Assembly (NCBI GenBank): GCA_037176845.1
Contig: JAYKXP010000066.1
Coordinates: forward strand, 186,001-250,000
DNA length: 64,000 bases
Origin: Paramarasmius palmivorus
Taxonomy: Eukaryota > Basidiomycota > Agaricomycetes > Agaricales > Marasmiaceae
Direction: 5' to 3'
In this document: positions 49,227 to 61,388 of the stretch, in pieces
Layout: each line of letters begins with the position of its first letter
Position numbering within the stretch: the stretch's first letter is position 1
The notes under the pieces: generated by a model
Databases searched by the model: none
Told to the model about the DNA's origin: nothing
What the model saw: the letters and a program-made list of their open reading frames with translations, nothing else
Position numbers and translations under genes: made by a program

Positions 49227-51261
49227 TCATGCACCGACACGACCGATAGCTGCCGGTGCTGCTCCCATCGGTAAGGGTATCCTCGTCCAGTCCGGCAAGA
49301 TTATTCTCGACGACGGTGGGTCGTGACTCATCGCAGGCGTTGTGTCCATGCTAAGGTCACCTGCATCGTCTCTTTCCGCATCCGTTTCATCCCATTTCTC
49401 ACGACTCACTTCTACACCTCCGGTTTTCAAGGCCCTATATCCATTCTGATGAGTTCCATCGAAAAAACTAAAATTATTGACAAAGACTTACCCAGCTAAG
49501 GATCCGCCTACCCAAGCTATAGTCGCAGGCGTGAACGCGGGTGCCTTTCCTGCATTTGCTTTCGCACGATCGGAGTGAGGTTCAGGCGGCGAAGGGTGAT
49601 TTAGAATAGCGAAATAGGGTGTAAGCGGTCGAAGAGGGGCGTAACGATCGTACTGTGGCGGAGGTGGTCGATCTGGTCGCACTGGATGCCGAGGGAGAAA
49701 TGTTGGTGGCTGAAGAGCACGTAAAAGTTCAGTGTGTAGTCGAGGGATGAAGCCTGGTAACATGACAGTTCCACCGACTACTAGAATAGAGGAGGCCATG
49801 GTTTTGCGAAGATCCACGGGTACCTGATGGGTAGTGTGAGACTAGGGTACGAACCCCAAGGACGAAACAACCTTCAGTAATGCGTCGAGTATTACTTCAG
49901 CTAAACTCTTTTCATCTACATCACCTCCCTCGAACAGAATTTCTGCTGCTCTCTCTCGTACCCATCCTGGTATTAACAAAGTAGCATACCCCAGTCCTGC
50001 ATGTCCTGCACCACTCGGAGGCGCAACTCGTAGCCTTAAGTCCGTCGCGGTAGAATGTCGAGTATACAAATTGGCTAGGGCATTCAGTGAATTCTCGCTG
50101 CCACTTCCACCGCGGGGATCAATGGGTGCCCGAGGGTTGGATATCACAGAGAATTCAGAGGATGCTTGTGCTGAGGACATGGTACTTTCGCGCCCTGCGT
50201 AGGAGAAATCAGACTCAGATTGGGTGGCATCACTGCTTGGGGGTAAATCCATTTCGGAGGGGTGGAGTCATCGAGTCCTGGGGTGACTTCACGTGTATCA
50301 CTTGTCGAGGCGGAAACCAGGGCCTCTCCTACGAAGCAGCATCGGGTGAGGATCTCTTCGATTACGCTGTCAGTGAGAACTTCAGGCGGTACACGCATCG
50401 AACGGCTGGCAGTTGGAATGTTGACTGGGCCTGGTGATGTAGGGGGTAGATATGTTCCGAAAAGGATTAGCAAAGGAACGCAGATGCGATGCCAGTCGTG
50501 AGCCTGCTAATGGTGTCGTGCGTAACTGAGGGAATAGAGGACGGGAAGCAAAAATCTTGCCCAAGTGTTAGAATAGGTTGGTGGGACAACACCGTGGAAC
50601 TCACAGGGAGAACGGCCGATTCGAGATATCCACAATCAAGGACCAGGCCTGTTATACGCCCGACTGCGAGTAGCGAAAGAAGATGACTGGATGCGAACGA
50701 AACTGAAGGAACCTATATCGAACGGTCATGGGTGTTTCCGCTGCAATTTGAGCAAACACACCTGCAGATTGTCAAACAGAACTCTTGCAATAGTATCCTT
50801 TATATAGATGGGCAGTAATGGATGTTCCACGAGGATTACTTTACGAGCTTTCGGATCTGTGAGAAGGGCACTTGAGACTCTTTTGAGGACGATTCATATG
50901 GTATTGAAAGCAGTACGCACTCATGAAAGACGGATCTCAAACACTTTTCCAGTCTGACCTCCAATAATCGGTCCTCTTCAGCTCTCTCTGCAGTGTCTGC
51001 AGCCCGTTGCAAACTCCACAAAGACGGTGCAGCCTTGGTCGCGTAAAATACATCCCTCGGACGACCTTCACCACTGAATCCTACTTTCCATATCCGTGAG
51101 CCTGGGTCGATGACAACACGATCTTCAACCCCATATAACGAGTGTCTGCGAGTGGTAGCGTAATGAGGTGAAGATTGTACAACATGTGAGCTCGATGTCC
51201 GCTGGGCAGTAGGCGTTGACGGAAATGAAGATTTTGTTCTAGGAGTCGTCGGGGTTGACAT
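49227..51261 (-). CDS. ARP10: Actin-related protein, Arp10/Arp11-like
   Basis: Probable pointed-end subunit of dynactin, the activator of dynein for nuclear and vesicle movement. It starts with a Ser/Thr/Pro-rich leader MSTPTTPRTKSSFPSTPTAQ, then the first phosphate-loop region of the actin fold, VVIDPGSRIWKVGFSGEGRP. Later blocks on successive exons: VILVEHPLLPIYIKDTIARV, VPSVSFASSHLLSLLAVGR, the second loop GLVLDCGYLESAVLP, then TTPLAGSRLASHLR, and near the end SSILVVGGTVMLPGFIPRL (adenosine-loop region) and FTPATIAWVGGSLAG. The actin landmarks are present but diverged, as is normal for Arp10. A disordered insert (about 50250-50080) separates the halves. It ends GAAPAAIGRVGA at 49227. Another divergent Arp is possible but less likely. 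Confidence 0.75.
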
Positions 51262-51470
51262 TGAGGACGTTTACAAGGTGCACTGAAGTGGCTCTGCACC
51301 GTGCCAAGCGTCTTGGAAAGGTAAAAAGAGCAAAGCGCGTCGCCGCGGTCGCTCACACGCGCTCTTCGTCTCTCTTTCTCTACAACCGTGTGCAGGTGGC
51401 ACGCCGATAAATGACCAATCAAATCTAAATCAATTCAGTGAAATGTCGACAGCCTTCAACTCGTACGTCG

Positions 51471-54038
51471 ATGCCCCACTCAAATTCCTTGGACGGCACC
51501 AACTCGAAATCTCCCGAAGTCGCACAGGACTCGGCTCAAAAAATTCCAGAGGCAGCAGAGGAGATTGAGCCGTCTAAATGGACAACTACGCGTTGGGAAC
51601 TTTGGTCCTACTATCTCTTCTATGTCGGAAATAATGGCTTGTCTGGGTTCAATTTCGGGCCCTCTCAATTCCAGAATTTGCTCTTTCTAGCAGGATACGA
51701 TCCTAGTGGACCCCCATTCTCAAATACCTGTGGTGATGCTGGATGCGTTTTACCTTATCTTGGTAAAGTTCGCGATGGTGCGCCATTTTTCCCTCGACGA
51801 AGTTCCATGGCTAACAGTGCGCGGATTTAGTGAATTCCATCGTCTTATTGACGAACGGCATCAGCTTTGCCATCCAGGCCGTCTTGCTTCTCATGATCGG
51901 TGCTTGGGCAGATTATGGTACCTGGAGGTTATATCGAGTGTTCTTCCCTGCTCACTACACCCATTTAACATCGGATCTAGACCAAATATCACAATTTTCT
52001 TCACTCTTTTGGCTGTCGGGGTTTCTTTTGGCTGGCTAGGTGTGGACGATCCTTCTCAATGGAAAGCTGGAATCGCCCTCTACATTTTGGGGATGTGAGC
52101 TGGTTGAAATTAATTCCGTAAATCCCACTGACATCGACAAACAGTGATAACGTATCAGGCAGGTTGGCTTTACTATTCGGCTCCAGCCAAAGCTCAACGC
52201 TCCATTTGTGACTGTCTAGTGTGCTCTAACCTTCTGGACAGCCGCGTTTCCAGGCCTAGCGCGGGATCTGCCTGAAGTGAAGGAGTCCCTTTCAGAAGTT
52301 AAGGATGGAACAAAGAGGTTAATTTTATTTTCTTCAGTCCACGATCCGGCACGCCTCTGATGTCTTGTATCTTTCCCAGTCTAGAGTCTCATGCTCAACT
52401 CACGTCCCTCTCACGGAACCGGATCTCAAATATGTCCTTTACTATTTGCTCTGTCGGGGAGGTTATCATTCTCGCGGTCATGGTTGGTATTCTCAAGGGC
52501 CTCAAGTCGGATGAAAGTACCGAAAACAACACAAAAGCCTTCAGTGTTCTGATAGCCTTTGCTGGCGGCGTGTGGTGTGAGTAATGTCGTATGACTGTTG
52601 AGCCATTCTAATCGCCACAAAGTACTATGCGCGCTTCCCTGGTTCATCCTTGAAAAACGTCGTCCCGGCTTACATCTTCCTCCGGGAACCAATTTGTTAA
52701 CTATTGGATTTAAGCAAACCTACGTCGCGTTCAGAGAATGCATGAGACTGAAACAGACATTCCTCTACCTTATCTTTTACTTCCTCATGGGCGACGTGCT
52801 GAATACGACTGTGTAAGTCTTTCGCAAGGCTTACAGGATTAACTTTGGCTCACACCTCCGAAGAACGGTCATAGCAACGTTGCAGAACAGGCAGGTTGCT
52901 GAAGCTCTTTACGACAATGCACTCATTAATCAGACCTTCTTTAGCGTTGTTTCTTATTCAACCCTTCAGCTCACACTTCTCCTCATTGTCGGTATTGTTG
53001 CCCAGGCATTGGGGATATAGTAAGGAGGCTTTCGCGGGTTTCTGTCCGAGCATCTATTGACGGTATCGTAGCGCATTCTGGTTCGTTCAGAAACGATATA
53101 AGATCGCAACGAAATCAGTACGTGAATATGAGTTCCATGTGGACATCCATGCTAACTTTGTTGGCCCTTTGATTGTTGCAGATGCTTATGTTCAATGTAT
53201 TCTGGATCATAGTAAGCTACAGTATCACTCGGGCTGTTGCAATGACAACCTCATTCTACCACCACAATCCCAGATATTAACAATATGGGGTCTCATCGGG
53301 ATTCACACCGACAAATTTGGATTCAAGCATGTCTGGGAGATCTGGTACGGAGCATTCATATACGACATCAGAGCTCCCCGTTAACTCCCGACCGCCACTC
53401 CCCACGTAACTCTTACAGGTTATATCAAGTCTTCTACGGGCTTATGGTATGCCCGTGGTATGCTTATAGCCAGACTATGATCAGTGAGGTATCCCCCTTG
53501 CCACAAATGTAAGTGCAATCTCCTTCTATTGTGCACTCCGACTCATATGCTGGTGCTACATAGGTTCCTATTCTTTGCACTGTTTTCTGTGGTACGCAGA
53601 TCTTGATTGCTCACGTCCATCGATCTGATTTGAGCCCTGACCCCATCGTCGGTGCTTTCAGGTCGGAAAAACGTCAGCGTTCATTGGACCTTTCGTCTCA
53701 TCTGCCATCATAACTGCTGCGAACTAACAACGACAACATGCCATTTGCGTTCCTGTTCGGCCTGTGCGTGATCCTGCTTTGGCATGCGCCCTGACACCTA
53801 TACTTATATCAAGGGACATGGCGCTCTGGAACCGCTTGACTGACAGATGAATTTACAGGGGGGTATTCAGCACGCTATTTCTCTACATGGTCAATGTCGA
53901 AAAGAGTCATATTGAATGTGAAGAATTCATCAAGGCCGAAGCTGACCGCAAGGCATTTGATGCAGGTGCTTCGAGTTCGGGGAGTACGGTCGCGAGCGCT
54001 TATACAGGAGATGCGGATTTGAAAATGGCTGAGGTGTA
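51471..54038 (+). CDS. ATG22: Atg22-like vacuolar amino acid effluxer
   Basis: MFS-fold protein of the vacuolar membrane that exports amino acids released by autophagy. Start MPHSNSLDGTNSKSPEVAQD at 51471. Conserved blocks across about ten introns: TTRWELWSYYLFYVGNNGLS, NFGPSQFQNLLF (Atg22 hallmark near helix 1), SIVLLTNGISFAIQAVLLL, IGAWADYGTWR, FTLLAVGVSFGWLGV, FPGLARDLPEV, RNRISNMSFTICSVGEVIIL, FYFLMGDVLNTTVT, YYQVFYGLMVCPWYAYSQTM and GKTSAFIGPFVSSAI. The C-terminal tail is hydrophilic and ends DADLKMAEV at 54038. About 530-550 residues, in the family range. Exon ends in the 52130-52330 and 53560-53870 parts are least certain. Confidence 0.85.
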
Positions 54039-54996
54039 GGGCTTGCTTGTGGGTCTTCCGTTTGCCCTTTTTTGCAGATAACAGGTCGCTTATCATGAAT
54101 GCACACCAGGTTTTCATCTTGGGTGCTCGATATACATAGGATGATTACACCATCACGAATAGAAGCATCTTTCATGTTCTACTATCTCGAAGCGCAATGT
54201 CCAGGGTATTCTAACTCTTGCGTCATTGGCTGCAAAGGTCTACCGGATATTACATATTTCTGAGGTTCTCCATCATCCTTTGTGTTCGGATGAGTGGATT
54301 TTACGTTCGAGATAAGGCAAGGACATGGCTAGACAGTGGAGCTTTGTATCCCTAGGCTGCTCATAGTGACGTCTCCTTTGCCTTTCAGCGGGAGAGCGAT
54401 AATGGAGGAGCCTTCGAAAGTGCGCCCCCTTTCTGCCGCAGCTCTGCGTCGCCGAATATGCATGCTGGGAAAGCGTCGGATTTGAGGGCCGAGCGATTTG
54501 ATAGGGCGAAAAATTAATTGACATGGAGTATTGAGAACGTGTGGGAAGCCGGGGTCTGATGCAGGAACAGCCAGGGGAAGTATACATTTACATACATCTC
54601 CTTCAGCGGGGAAAATGTATAAAGGTAGATAGATGTATGCTCCCGCACCTGTTGAACTCTTCTGTACCCCGCCAGTTTCCGTGTTAGATCTACTTAGACA
54701 CGTATAGAGAAAACGGTAACTTTTCATTGACAAGACAAGTAATGATTACTGACCAAAGCCACTTGAATAGCATTCATAGAATATTCATAGAAGGAATTCT
54801 AAGCCAAGCTCCGCGCTCGTCGCCTCCAACGGTGATAACTAGTTTTCCCACGGCTTCCCTACATATTATCTTTGGCGACGTTACCGCGCTTGACTCTTAT
54901 ACCTTTCACACCATCTTGTAATCGTCGACCCGTCCTTTTTACCTCCAGCATCTCACTTGTTATAATCTTCCTTCTTCTCTCTTATCATCCACTTTA
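54039..54996. promoter_or_regulatory. Trehalase upstream region with two stress-element-like motifs
   Basis: About 960 bp upstream of the trehalase start. It contains CCCCT at 54426-54430 and AGGGG at 54573-54577, the core of the yeast stress-response element found in trehalose-metabolism promoters. Five-base motifs arise by chance, so this is only suggestive. No gene seen; the first part is the 3' flank of ATG22. Confidence 0.25.
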
Positions 54997-57806
54997 ATGG
55001 CACCACCTCTCAACCATCCTCCCGGTGTTTCTTTCATCGACGACCACGAAGTCGCGACAAGGCCAAGTATCTCTGAGCCAGAAAAGTACTATGGCAAAGA
55101 GTCTTTCACTCGCTCTAGGACTTACAGCCATGCAAGTATCTCTATCTCTCCTGGCTGGAAATATTGCTGACCGCTCTTTCAACAGTCTCACATCCACGGA
55201 TACAACCCCAAGAAAGCACCAGCATTCGAAGAAGACTATCATTCACGGAACCGAAGGCTCTCGCATGATGAGCAGAGCGTCACCGGTCCCCGTAGATTCC
55301 TCATAGACGTAGAAGAGACCATTCGGTTGGTGCTTGAGCAAGAAGATACCGACGGAGACTTCCAAATCAGTGTGACGGACGCAGGTCCCAAAATGATGGC
55401 GTTGGGGACAGCAACCAGTAATGGATTCAAAACATTTGATATCCGAGTACGTCCTTTGACTGAACATCCTCCCTTTCATTCTGAAAGAGCTCGTTGTAGG
55501 GTACCTATATGCTTTCAAACCTTCTCCAAGAACTTGCCCTTGCCAGAGACAACGGCCGGAAACGAATTGTTCTTGACGAGGCAAGGTTGACAGAAAACCC
55601 CGTTGATCGTCTCTCTCGCATGATCAAGAACTCCTTCTGGCATTCCTTGACACGTCGAATTGACGGAGACGGGCTTGAAATTATTTGCGCTGATCCCAAA
55701 AATCGAACCGGTCGTATTAACCCGCGCATTTATGTTCCCCATGGCGAACCGGCAATGGCTGAATATTACAGAAAAGTAGCCAGAGACAAGCCACATTTGA
55801 ATCTGGACGTTCAGGTTCTGCCACCAAAGCCCGACGACCCTGCTTACGTCAAGAGCCTCAACACGAAGCCGGGTATTCTGGCGTTGGCTATGAATGAAGT
55901 TGATGATGGAAAGGGAGGCAAGACCCTGAAGGGCATTCCGTTTATTGTTCCTGGAGCGCGTTTCAACGAGGCAAGTACTCGTCTTACAGGCATGCTTGCA
56001 CGATAAGCTAATCAGTCCTCGAAGCTCTACAACTGGGATTCCTACTTCATCTCTCTTGGCCTTCTTGTCGATGGTCAGGTCAACATGGCCAAAGGCATGG
56101 TCGACCACTTTATCTTTGAGATCAAGCACTACAACAAGATCCTCAACGGTAGCCGTAGCTACTACCTCTGCCGCACACAACCACCGTTCCTCACCGACAT
56201 GGCCCTTCAGATCTATAATCAATTAGATCGCTCAGATGTGGAAGAGAACCGCCGGTGGCTGAAGCGCGCCATTCAGGCGGCTATCAAGGAATACCACACC
56301 ATCTGGGTTGCGGAGCCCCGCATGGACCCCAAGACGGGGTTGTCTCGTTACCGCCCTGATGGTCTCGGAATTCCTCCTGAAACAGAAGCTACCCACTTCA
56401 CCCACATCCTCGAACCATATGCGGCTAAGCACGGCCTGTCGGTGCTCGAATTCAGCGAAAAATACAACGATGGCATCTTGAAGGAACCTGAGCTCGACGA
56501 ATACTTCCTACACGACCGTGCTGTTCGCGAGTCAGGTCACGACACCACGTATCGGTTCGAAAAACGATGCGCGAATCTGGCGACAATTGATTTACAAGCG
56601 TTGATATATAAATACGAAGTGGATATCGGGACCGCGATTCGGGAAGTGTTTGATGACGAGCTTGAATTGGAAGAAGATTTCCCATTGGCGCCGTTCCCAC
56701 CAACACCCGAGAACTACGCCAACCCCTACCGGGAGCGCTCGACAAGCAGGTTGCATCGGAGTGAGGAGTGGTTTGAGAGGGCAGAGTATAGACGTCAAAT
56801 GATTGACAAGTATCTCTGGAACGAGAGCAAGGGTCTCTATTTCGATTACGATACCGTGAAAGAGCAGCAGATCTTGTACGAAAGTGTCACCGCACTGTGG
56901 GCGCTTTGGGCTGGCTGTGCTAGCGAGGAACAGGCATGGAAGCTAGTGTATGTGTTTCGGATATGTCGATTCTGTAACGGGATTCTGATGTTCTTTTGGA
57001 TCGACAGCACGCAATCACTGAAGAAGTTCGAAGTTTTGGGTGGACTTGTATCTGGTACGGAAGAATCTCGTGGCAAGATCTCGTTGGATCGACCAAATCG
57101 GCAGTGGGATTATCCGTATGTTTCTATGCTTCTTGACGACGCCAACAGTAGATGCTGATCTCACCTATTTCTGGCAGATATGCATGGCAAGTGTCGTCAT
57201 TTGCATAGATTCAGTGCGTCTTCTAACCAAAGGTATTATTAGGCCGCCACATCAAATCATGGCCTGGGTCGGACTTGAACGATATGGCTATCTTGACGAT
57301 GCTCAAAGACTGGCGTACCGATTCTTGTACATGTACGTGCCCTGGAGACCATCTGTACGGGGTATGGAAACTAATCTTTCTGCAGGATGACTACCGCTTT
57401 CGTCGACTTCAATGGTGTCGTTCCCGAAAAGGTGTGTGGTGTAGTCTATCTTGGAATCTCGATCTCATCTTGTATGTTTAGTTCGATGCTGTCAAGCTCT
57501 CGCATCTGGTGGACGCCGAATATGGCAACCAGGGTATCGACTTCAAGATGGTTCCTCGGGAAGGTTTCGGATGGATGAACGGTATGAAATACTTTGTTGT
57601 AAAGTAGACCATACTAATGCTGTACTGCAGCTGCTTATCAAGTTGGGTTGTCCTTCCTGAACACACATATGCGTCGTGCAGTCGCCGCCTGTACGAGCCC
57701 GGAGGTCTTCTTCAACGCCTACATGGGTAGCGAACAGACGAACAACATCACCACCGATCCTCTTGGCCTGGCCATGGAGAGTCTGGACCTTTCGGACCAG
57801 GCATGA
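54997..57806 (+). CDS. NTH1: Neutral trehalase (GH37)
   Basis: Cytosolic enzyme that hydrolyses trehalose to two glucoses during germination and stress recovery. It starts [20 protein letters not shown]. Regulatory N-terminus: SRTYSHSHIHG and [10 protein letters not shown] are PKA/14-3-3-type serine sites, and [15 protein letters not shown] is the calcium-binding loop of neutral trehalases. Catalytic domain: [20 protein letters not shown] (signature 1, with Ala in place of the usual second Gly), [54 protein letters not shown], and [16 protein letters not shown] (signature 2). It ends [10 protein letters not shown] at 57806, about 750 residues. Three of its about ten introns have GC donors (55132-55185, 55971-56024, 57187-57242), each with GCAAGT. 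A 9-nt exon (57178-57186) encodes part of signature 2. The frame is intact once these are used. Confidence 0.93.
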
Positions 57807-58218
57807 TTTGCCTTCACCTCACCCTACTACATCTTGGTATCGTTTCATCGCATAATCATAGTCATGCATCATTGTACATACACACATTGGTCGCGTTGGG
57901 GGTTCACTCGAAAATTTGGATTCGTGTTCGTTGCTCTACATTATTATCCTTCTGAATTATGTACAGTATACTTAGTTATAGAATTTGATCTTCTGTTGTC
58001 CCGCAGGACATAGCTGTTATAAGACGCTAGACCAGAGCTTGTGTGATATACTTGCAGCCCGACTCCGTATCATGTTCAAGAGGGTCGACTTTCTATTGCC
58101 AAGGACTCGAATGAACGGGGTAAGCCCTTTCTCTGCGAACTCGAATGAGTGACACTCAAATTACAATTGGCGACTGGACGCACTTTGCAGCGAAGGTTCG
58201 CACTCATTTTGAGCATAC
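57807..58218. other. Convergent 3' flank
   Basis: About 410 bp between the trehalase stop and the end of the next minus-strand gene; no coding pattern seen. Confidence 0.4.
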
Positions 58219-59565
58219 TTAGCCCTTGTCGTGGTGCTTTCTTCTAAAACTTCTGAGCTTCGCATGAAGGTGTCGTATGCTACGGAGCCCGGCGTGGTTT
58301 TTGGGGACACATGCACTCAAATTGTCTTCTAAAGGGAGTTCAGAAGAGACAAGGCAAAGAGACGAAGAAAATAGTACCTCTTTCATTTGACTCTAGTTTA
58401 CCAAAGTGTTCCTCGTCTATAAGCCGTGCTTTCTCAATCCGACTTTTTTTGTACTTGGCCTGGAGTTCGTCTCGTAGCCTGAAGTTCTCGTCTAGCCCAC
58501 GTCAAGGACAGATACTCGATGACATACCGGTAGAAAGTCTCAAGCTCCTTGATCAATTCCGTAGGATCATTGAGCACGTCGACAGAGTCCAGGTCGTAAG
58601 ATACTCTGAACACGGCCTTGTGCATGTAGGAATGGTCTATCTCGTGAACATTTCTAGCAGTTCCACTAGAAGCATACTCGCTCATGGGAAGTTCGTTGAC
58701 TTGTTGAACTGGTGCTATCGAACTGCCTGGTATATCGCAGCCATACCCAGCATCCTGCTTTGTTGAATTGATGTTTGATTCGAGTGGTGTTGCTACTCTT
58801 ACGGAGCCGCTATCACTCCCTACATGGAAGCGTCATTCAGGTTAGGGGGTTTCTACAGAGCAACCAAACGTACAATCGGTCTCGCTACCATCCCATACGT
58901 CCCAAATATTATCCACAGGCACATTGGCGTCTCCTATGGGTATTTCATGCAATTCCAAGCCATCGTTTGAATTTAGTCCATAAGGTCTTCTTCGCACATA
59001 TAAATCTTCGTCGATAAGGTCACCCACTCTAGCAATCTCGTCGGAGGTGGTTCGGTGAAGAGGAGATTCATCTGAGTAGATGGTCGGAAATCTTCCTCCG
59101 ATGCTGTAGCCGATCGAGATATAACAGTCATCCCATGGTAGAGGTTTTCCCAGATCAAGAGGCTGTCGGTCAAGAGGATGGACTGTATTCGGAAGGACAG
59201 GAATAGACATATCCGGGGTTATGCCAGGTTTTTCACCTTCTGGGCGAAGACCTCGATGAAGGATATAGACCGTGTTATATGCATATGGCAATTCTGGACC
59301 ACCCCACACACCGGGCTGAAAACAGCGTCAAGAAAGCGCTTTCTTCTATGTGAACAAAGGCCATACCTCGTAAACCCAAGCGACATATGTTTTCGTACAC
59401 ATTTTCTGACAAGCGGACGTGAGTTCGGGATTCTCGAGATGTGCGACAGCTTCGACTGGATCCATTTTCAAAAGGACAAGGTGACCAATGCTCGGAATGC
59501 GGCCCATGTTTGGGAAGTTTTGATATTTCAGAGAAGGTTGATGAGATTTAAATTCTGCCAGGTAA
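58219..59565 (-). CDS. Unknown tandem family, copy 1
   Basis: I do not recognise this family; two further copies follow. Blocks in order: LLKMDPVEAVAHLENPELT, ACQKMCTKTYVAWVYE, GPELPYAYNTVYILHRGLRP, EGEKPGITPDMSIPVLPNT, HPLDRQPLDLGKPLPWDDCY, SIGGRFPTI, then a variable acidic linker, FRVSYDLDSVDVLNDPTEL, and a coiled coil (RLRDELQAKYKKSRIEKARL) reached through a GT-AG intron near 58503-58535. A last exon gives a basic tail ending FRRKHHDKG at 58219. The beginning is uncertain: the frame is open back to about 59605 and an upstream first exon probably exists; the first in-frame Met is near 59506. No catalytic or membrane motif seen. Two Cys in the ACQKMC block and the WDDCY block recur among copies. 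Confidence 0.6.
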
Positions 59566-60215
59566 ATCAGAGTACAATAAAAAAGGCTATGCCATTATAT
59601 CTTTAGCATAGATAAAGGCGAGACAAAACGTCGTACACGGACCCACAATTATCGACAAGACAACTCGCGCTCTTTTGTATTCATCTTGACGACGCAAATG
59701 ATTTGTAACCATCGTCAGATTGTCCGACCGCCTGTAAAAATTCGGTATTGGTGCTCCCGTCGATTTCTGTCCTGGAAGGGCCGTAATTCGGTGGGATTGA
59801 ACTCTCAAGTTGTAGACAGAAGCAAGCTGAAACAAGAGGACACGAGTGGTCACACATATGTCACGCGCCTTAAGTTTGAGCGCCTATTATACAGCACAAG
59901 GTTGATCTAGTACAGAGGTTGAACTACGTTTCCTCGTCCCTTGCATCCCTGTCATCCCCTTCGCCTTTTCTAATCCTTTACCAATGACCTCGCGAATCCG
60001 CCTGATGACTTCCCGGAATGTGTTTGGCTTGGTTTCTGGTTTGGCTAGAGAAATGGTTATAGTATAAATTGCCAGAGACTGTGCGTCAGGAAAACTTGGA
60101 CATACAATTGGACTTAGATTTTCTCCCAATGAGCTGGAGCCGTTGCATGATTCGAGAAGCGGTACGCACTTCCGGTATGACCGGCGAGCCTTGAGCTATA
60201 GTTCAGAAGCACATT
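59566..60215. other. Spacer between family copies 1 and 2
   Basis: About 650 bp. A minus-strand frame at 60050-59890 (KPNTFREVIRRIREVIGKGL) is basic and helical and could be a C-terminal exon of copy 2, like the basic tails of copies 1 and 3. A second frame with one hydrophobic stretch (59750-59587) could be a leader of copy 1. Neither can be joined with confidence. Confidence 0.3.
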
Positions 60216-61388
60216 CTAGAGTCTACGATGACAAGCACCAAACTGACATTGTCTTTCTGCCCAGTCAGAGAAATTTACTTCATCTACTGAACGTGTTGAT
60301 GCCGTTTCAGAATGCAAGGGGTCGGTTTCAAACTCCTGCACAAGCCTAAGTCACGTTATATACTGAGCTTTCCGAACGTGAGGCTTCTAAAAACCTACCT
60401 TCTGAAAGATTCCAGTTCTTGCAAGAATCCAGCAGGATCGTTGACTTGATTAACAGCAGTCAAATCATGAAGAGTCTTCAGGACTACGTCGTTCGCATAG
60501 TATTGGTTGACTGGAGTATGGACGCTATCTGAGTAGCTGCTTGCCCAACCATGAGAACGTGAATTGGTAGATTCCCTGCGCGGATAAGTTGTCAGTCTCG
60601 TGTTGTTCCTCAAAGCCACATCCCGCCGGTCGTCCAATTCTCCTCCAGGAGTGCTTCGAAACGGAATTCTGGGGCGAATCTTCTAAAGAGTCACCTGAAC
60701 GCGTGGCTGTGATGAGCATACGTACAAGTCCTGACGAAGGTTATCGTTTGTTTGCTTACCTTCCAGCGCTGAACTACTGTCCCTCTCCTCGTTTAGTTGC
60801 TCGCAGCTATAGTCTGAAGCCTGTTTTATCATACTCTCGAGTTTCTGGTTATCCTCGTTCATTAAAGCGCCGACTCTCGTGGTTTCTTCGATGCTGGTTT
60901 GATACAAATTTGACGGCTCCTCTGGTAAAACTATTGTTGGACATCTTCCTCCAACATGGAATCTAAAGGAAACATAGCAATCATCCCAGGGCAAAGGTCG
61001 CCCTGGATCCAGGGGTTGTCGCGCAAGAGGGTGTTTGGTATTGGGCAAAACAGGAATCGACATTTCTGGAGACGACCCAGGTATCTCGTCTGCTGGCCTA
61101 AGACCCTGGTGTAGAAGGTAGAATGTAAAAAACTGATAAGGTAAATCCTGGCTGACAGGTTCGTGACTCTGTGGGCTGGGGTCAGTCGATCAACGCAAGG
61201 AGCAACAAAACACATACCGAGAAAACCCAGCCGATATATGACTTCGTACAAATGTTCTGACACGCGGCAGTGAGCTCGGGATTATCGAGGTGCGCAACGC
61301 TTTCCACAGGATCCATTCTGAGGGCGACGATTTGACGAACACATGGAAGAGGGAACATGTTCCGGGGCTTTGAGATGGCGAATTTGGT
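60216..61388 (-). CDS. Unknown tandem family, copy 2
   Basis: Second copy of the unrecognised family. Blocks: MFPLPCVRQIVALRMDPVES, VAHLDNPELTAACQNICTKS, YIGWVFS, then EMSIPVLPNTKHPLARQPLD (as MSIPVLPNTKHPLARQ), PGRPLPWDDCYVSFRFHVGG, RCPTIVLPEEPSNLYQTSIE, a linker, LHDLTAVNQVNDPAGFLQEL and ESFRR joined to LVQEFETD. The 5' side reaches an acceptor at 61389-61394, so a first exon lies upstream and was not found. The 3' end is also uncertain: a stop at 60216 is one option, and a basic exon near 60050-59890 is another. The segment before MSIPVLP (expected LPY..T..LHQGLRPE) reads as LPYQFFTFYLLHQGLRPADE on one frame, slightly diverged from the other copies. Confidence 0.55.
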
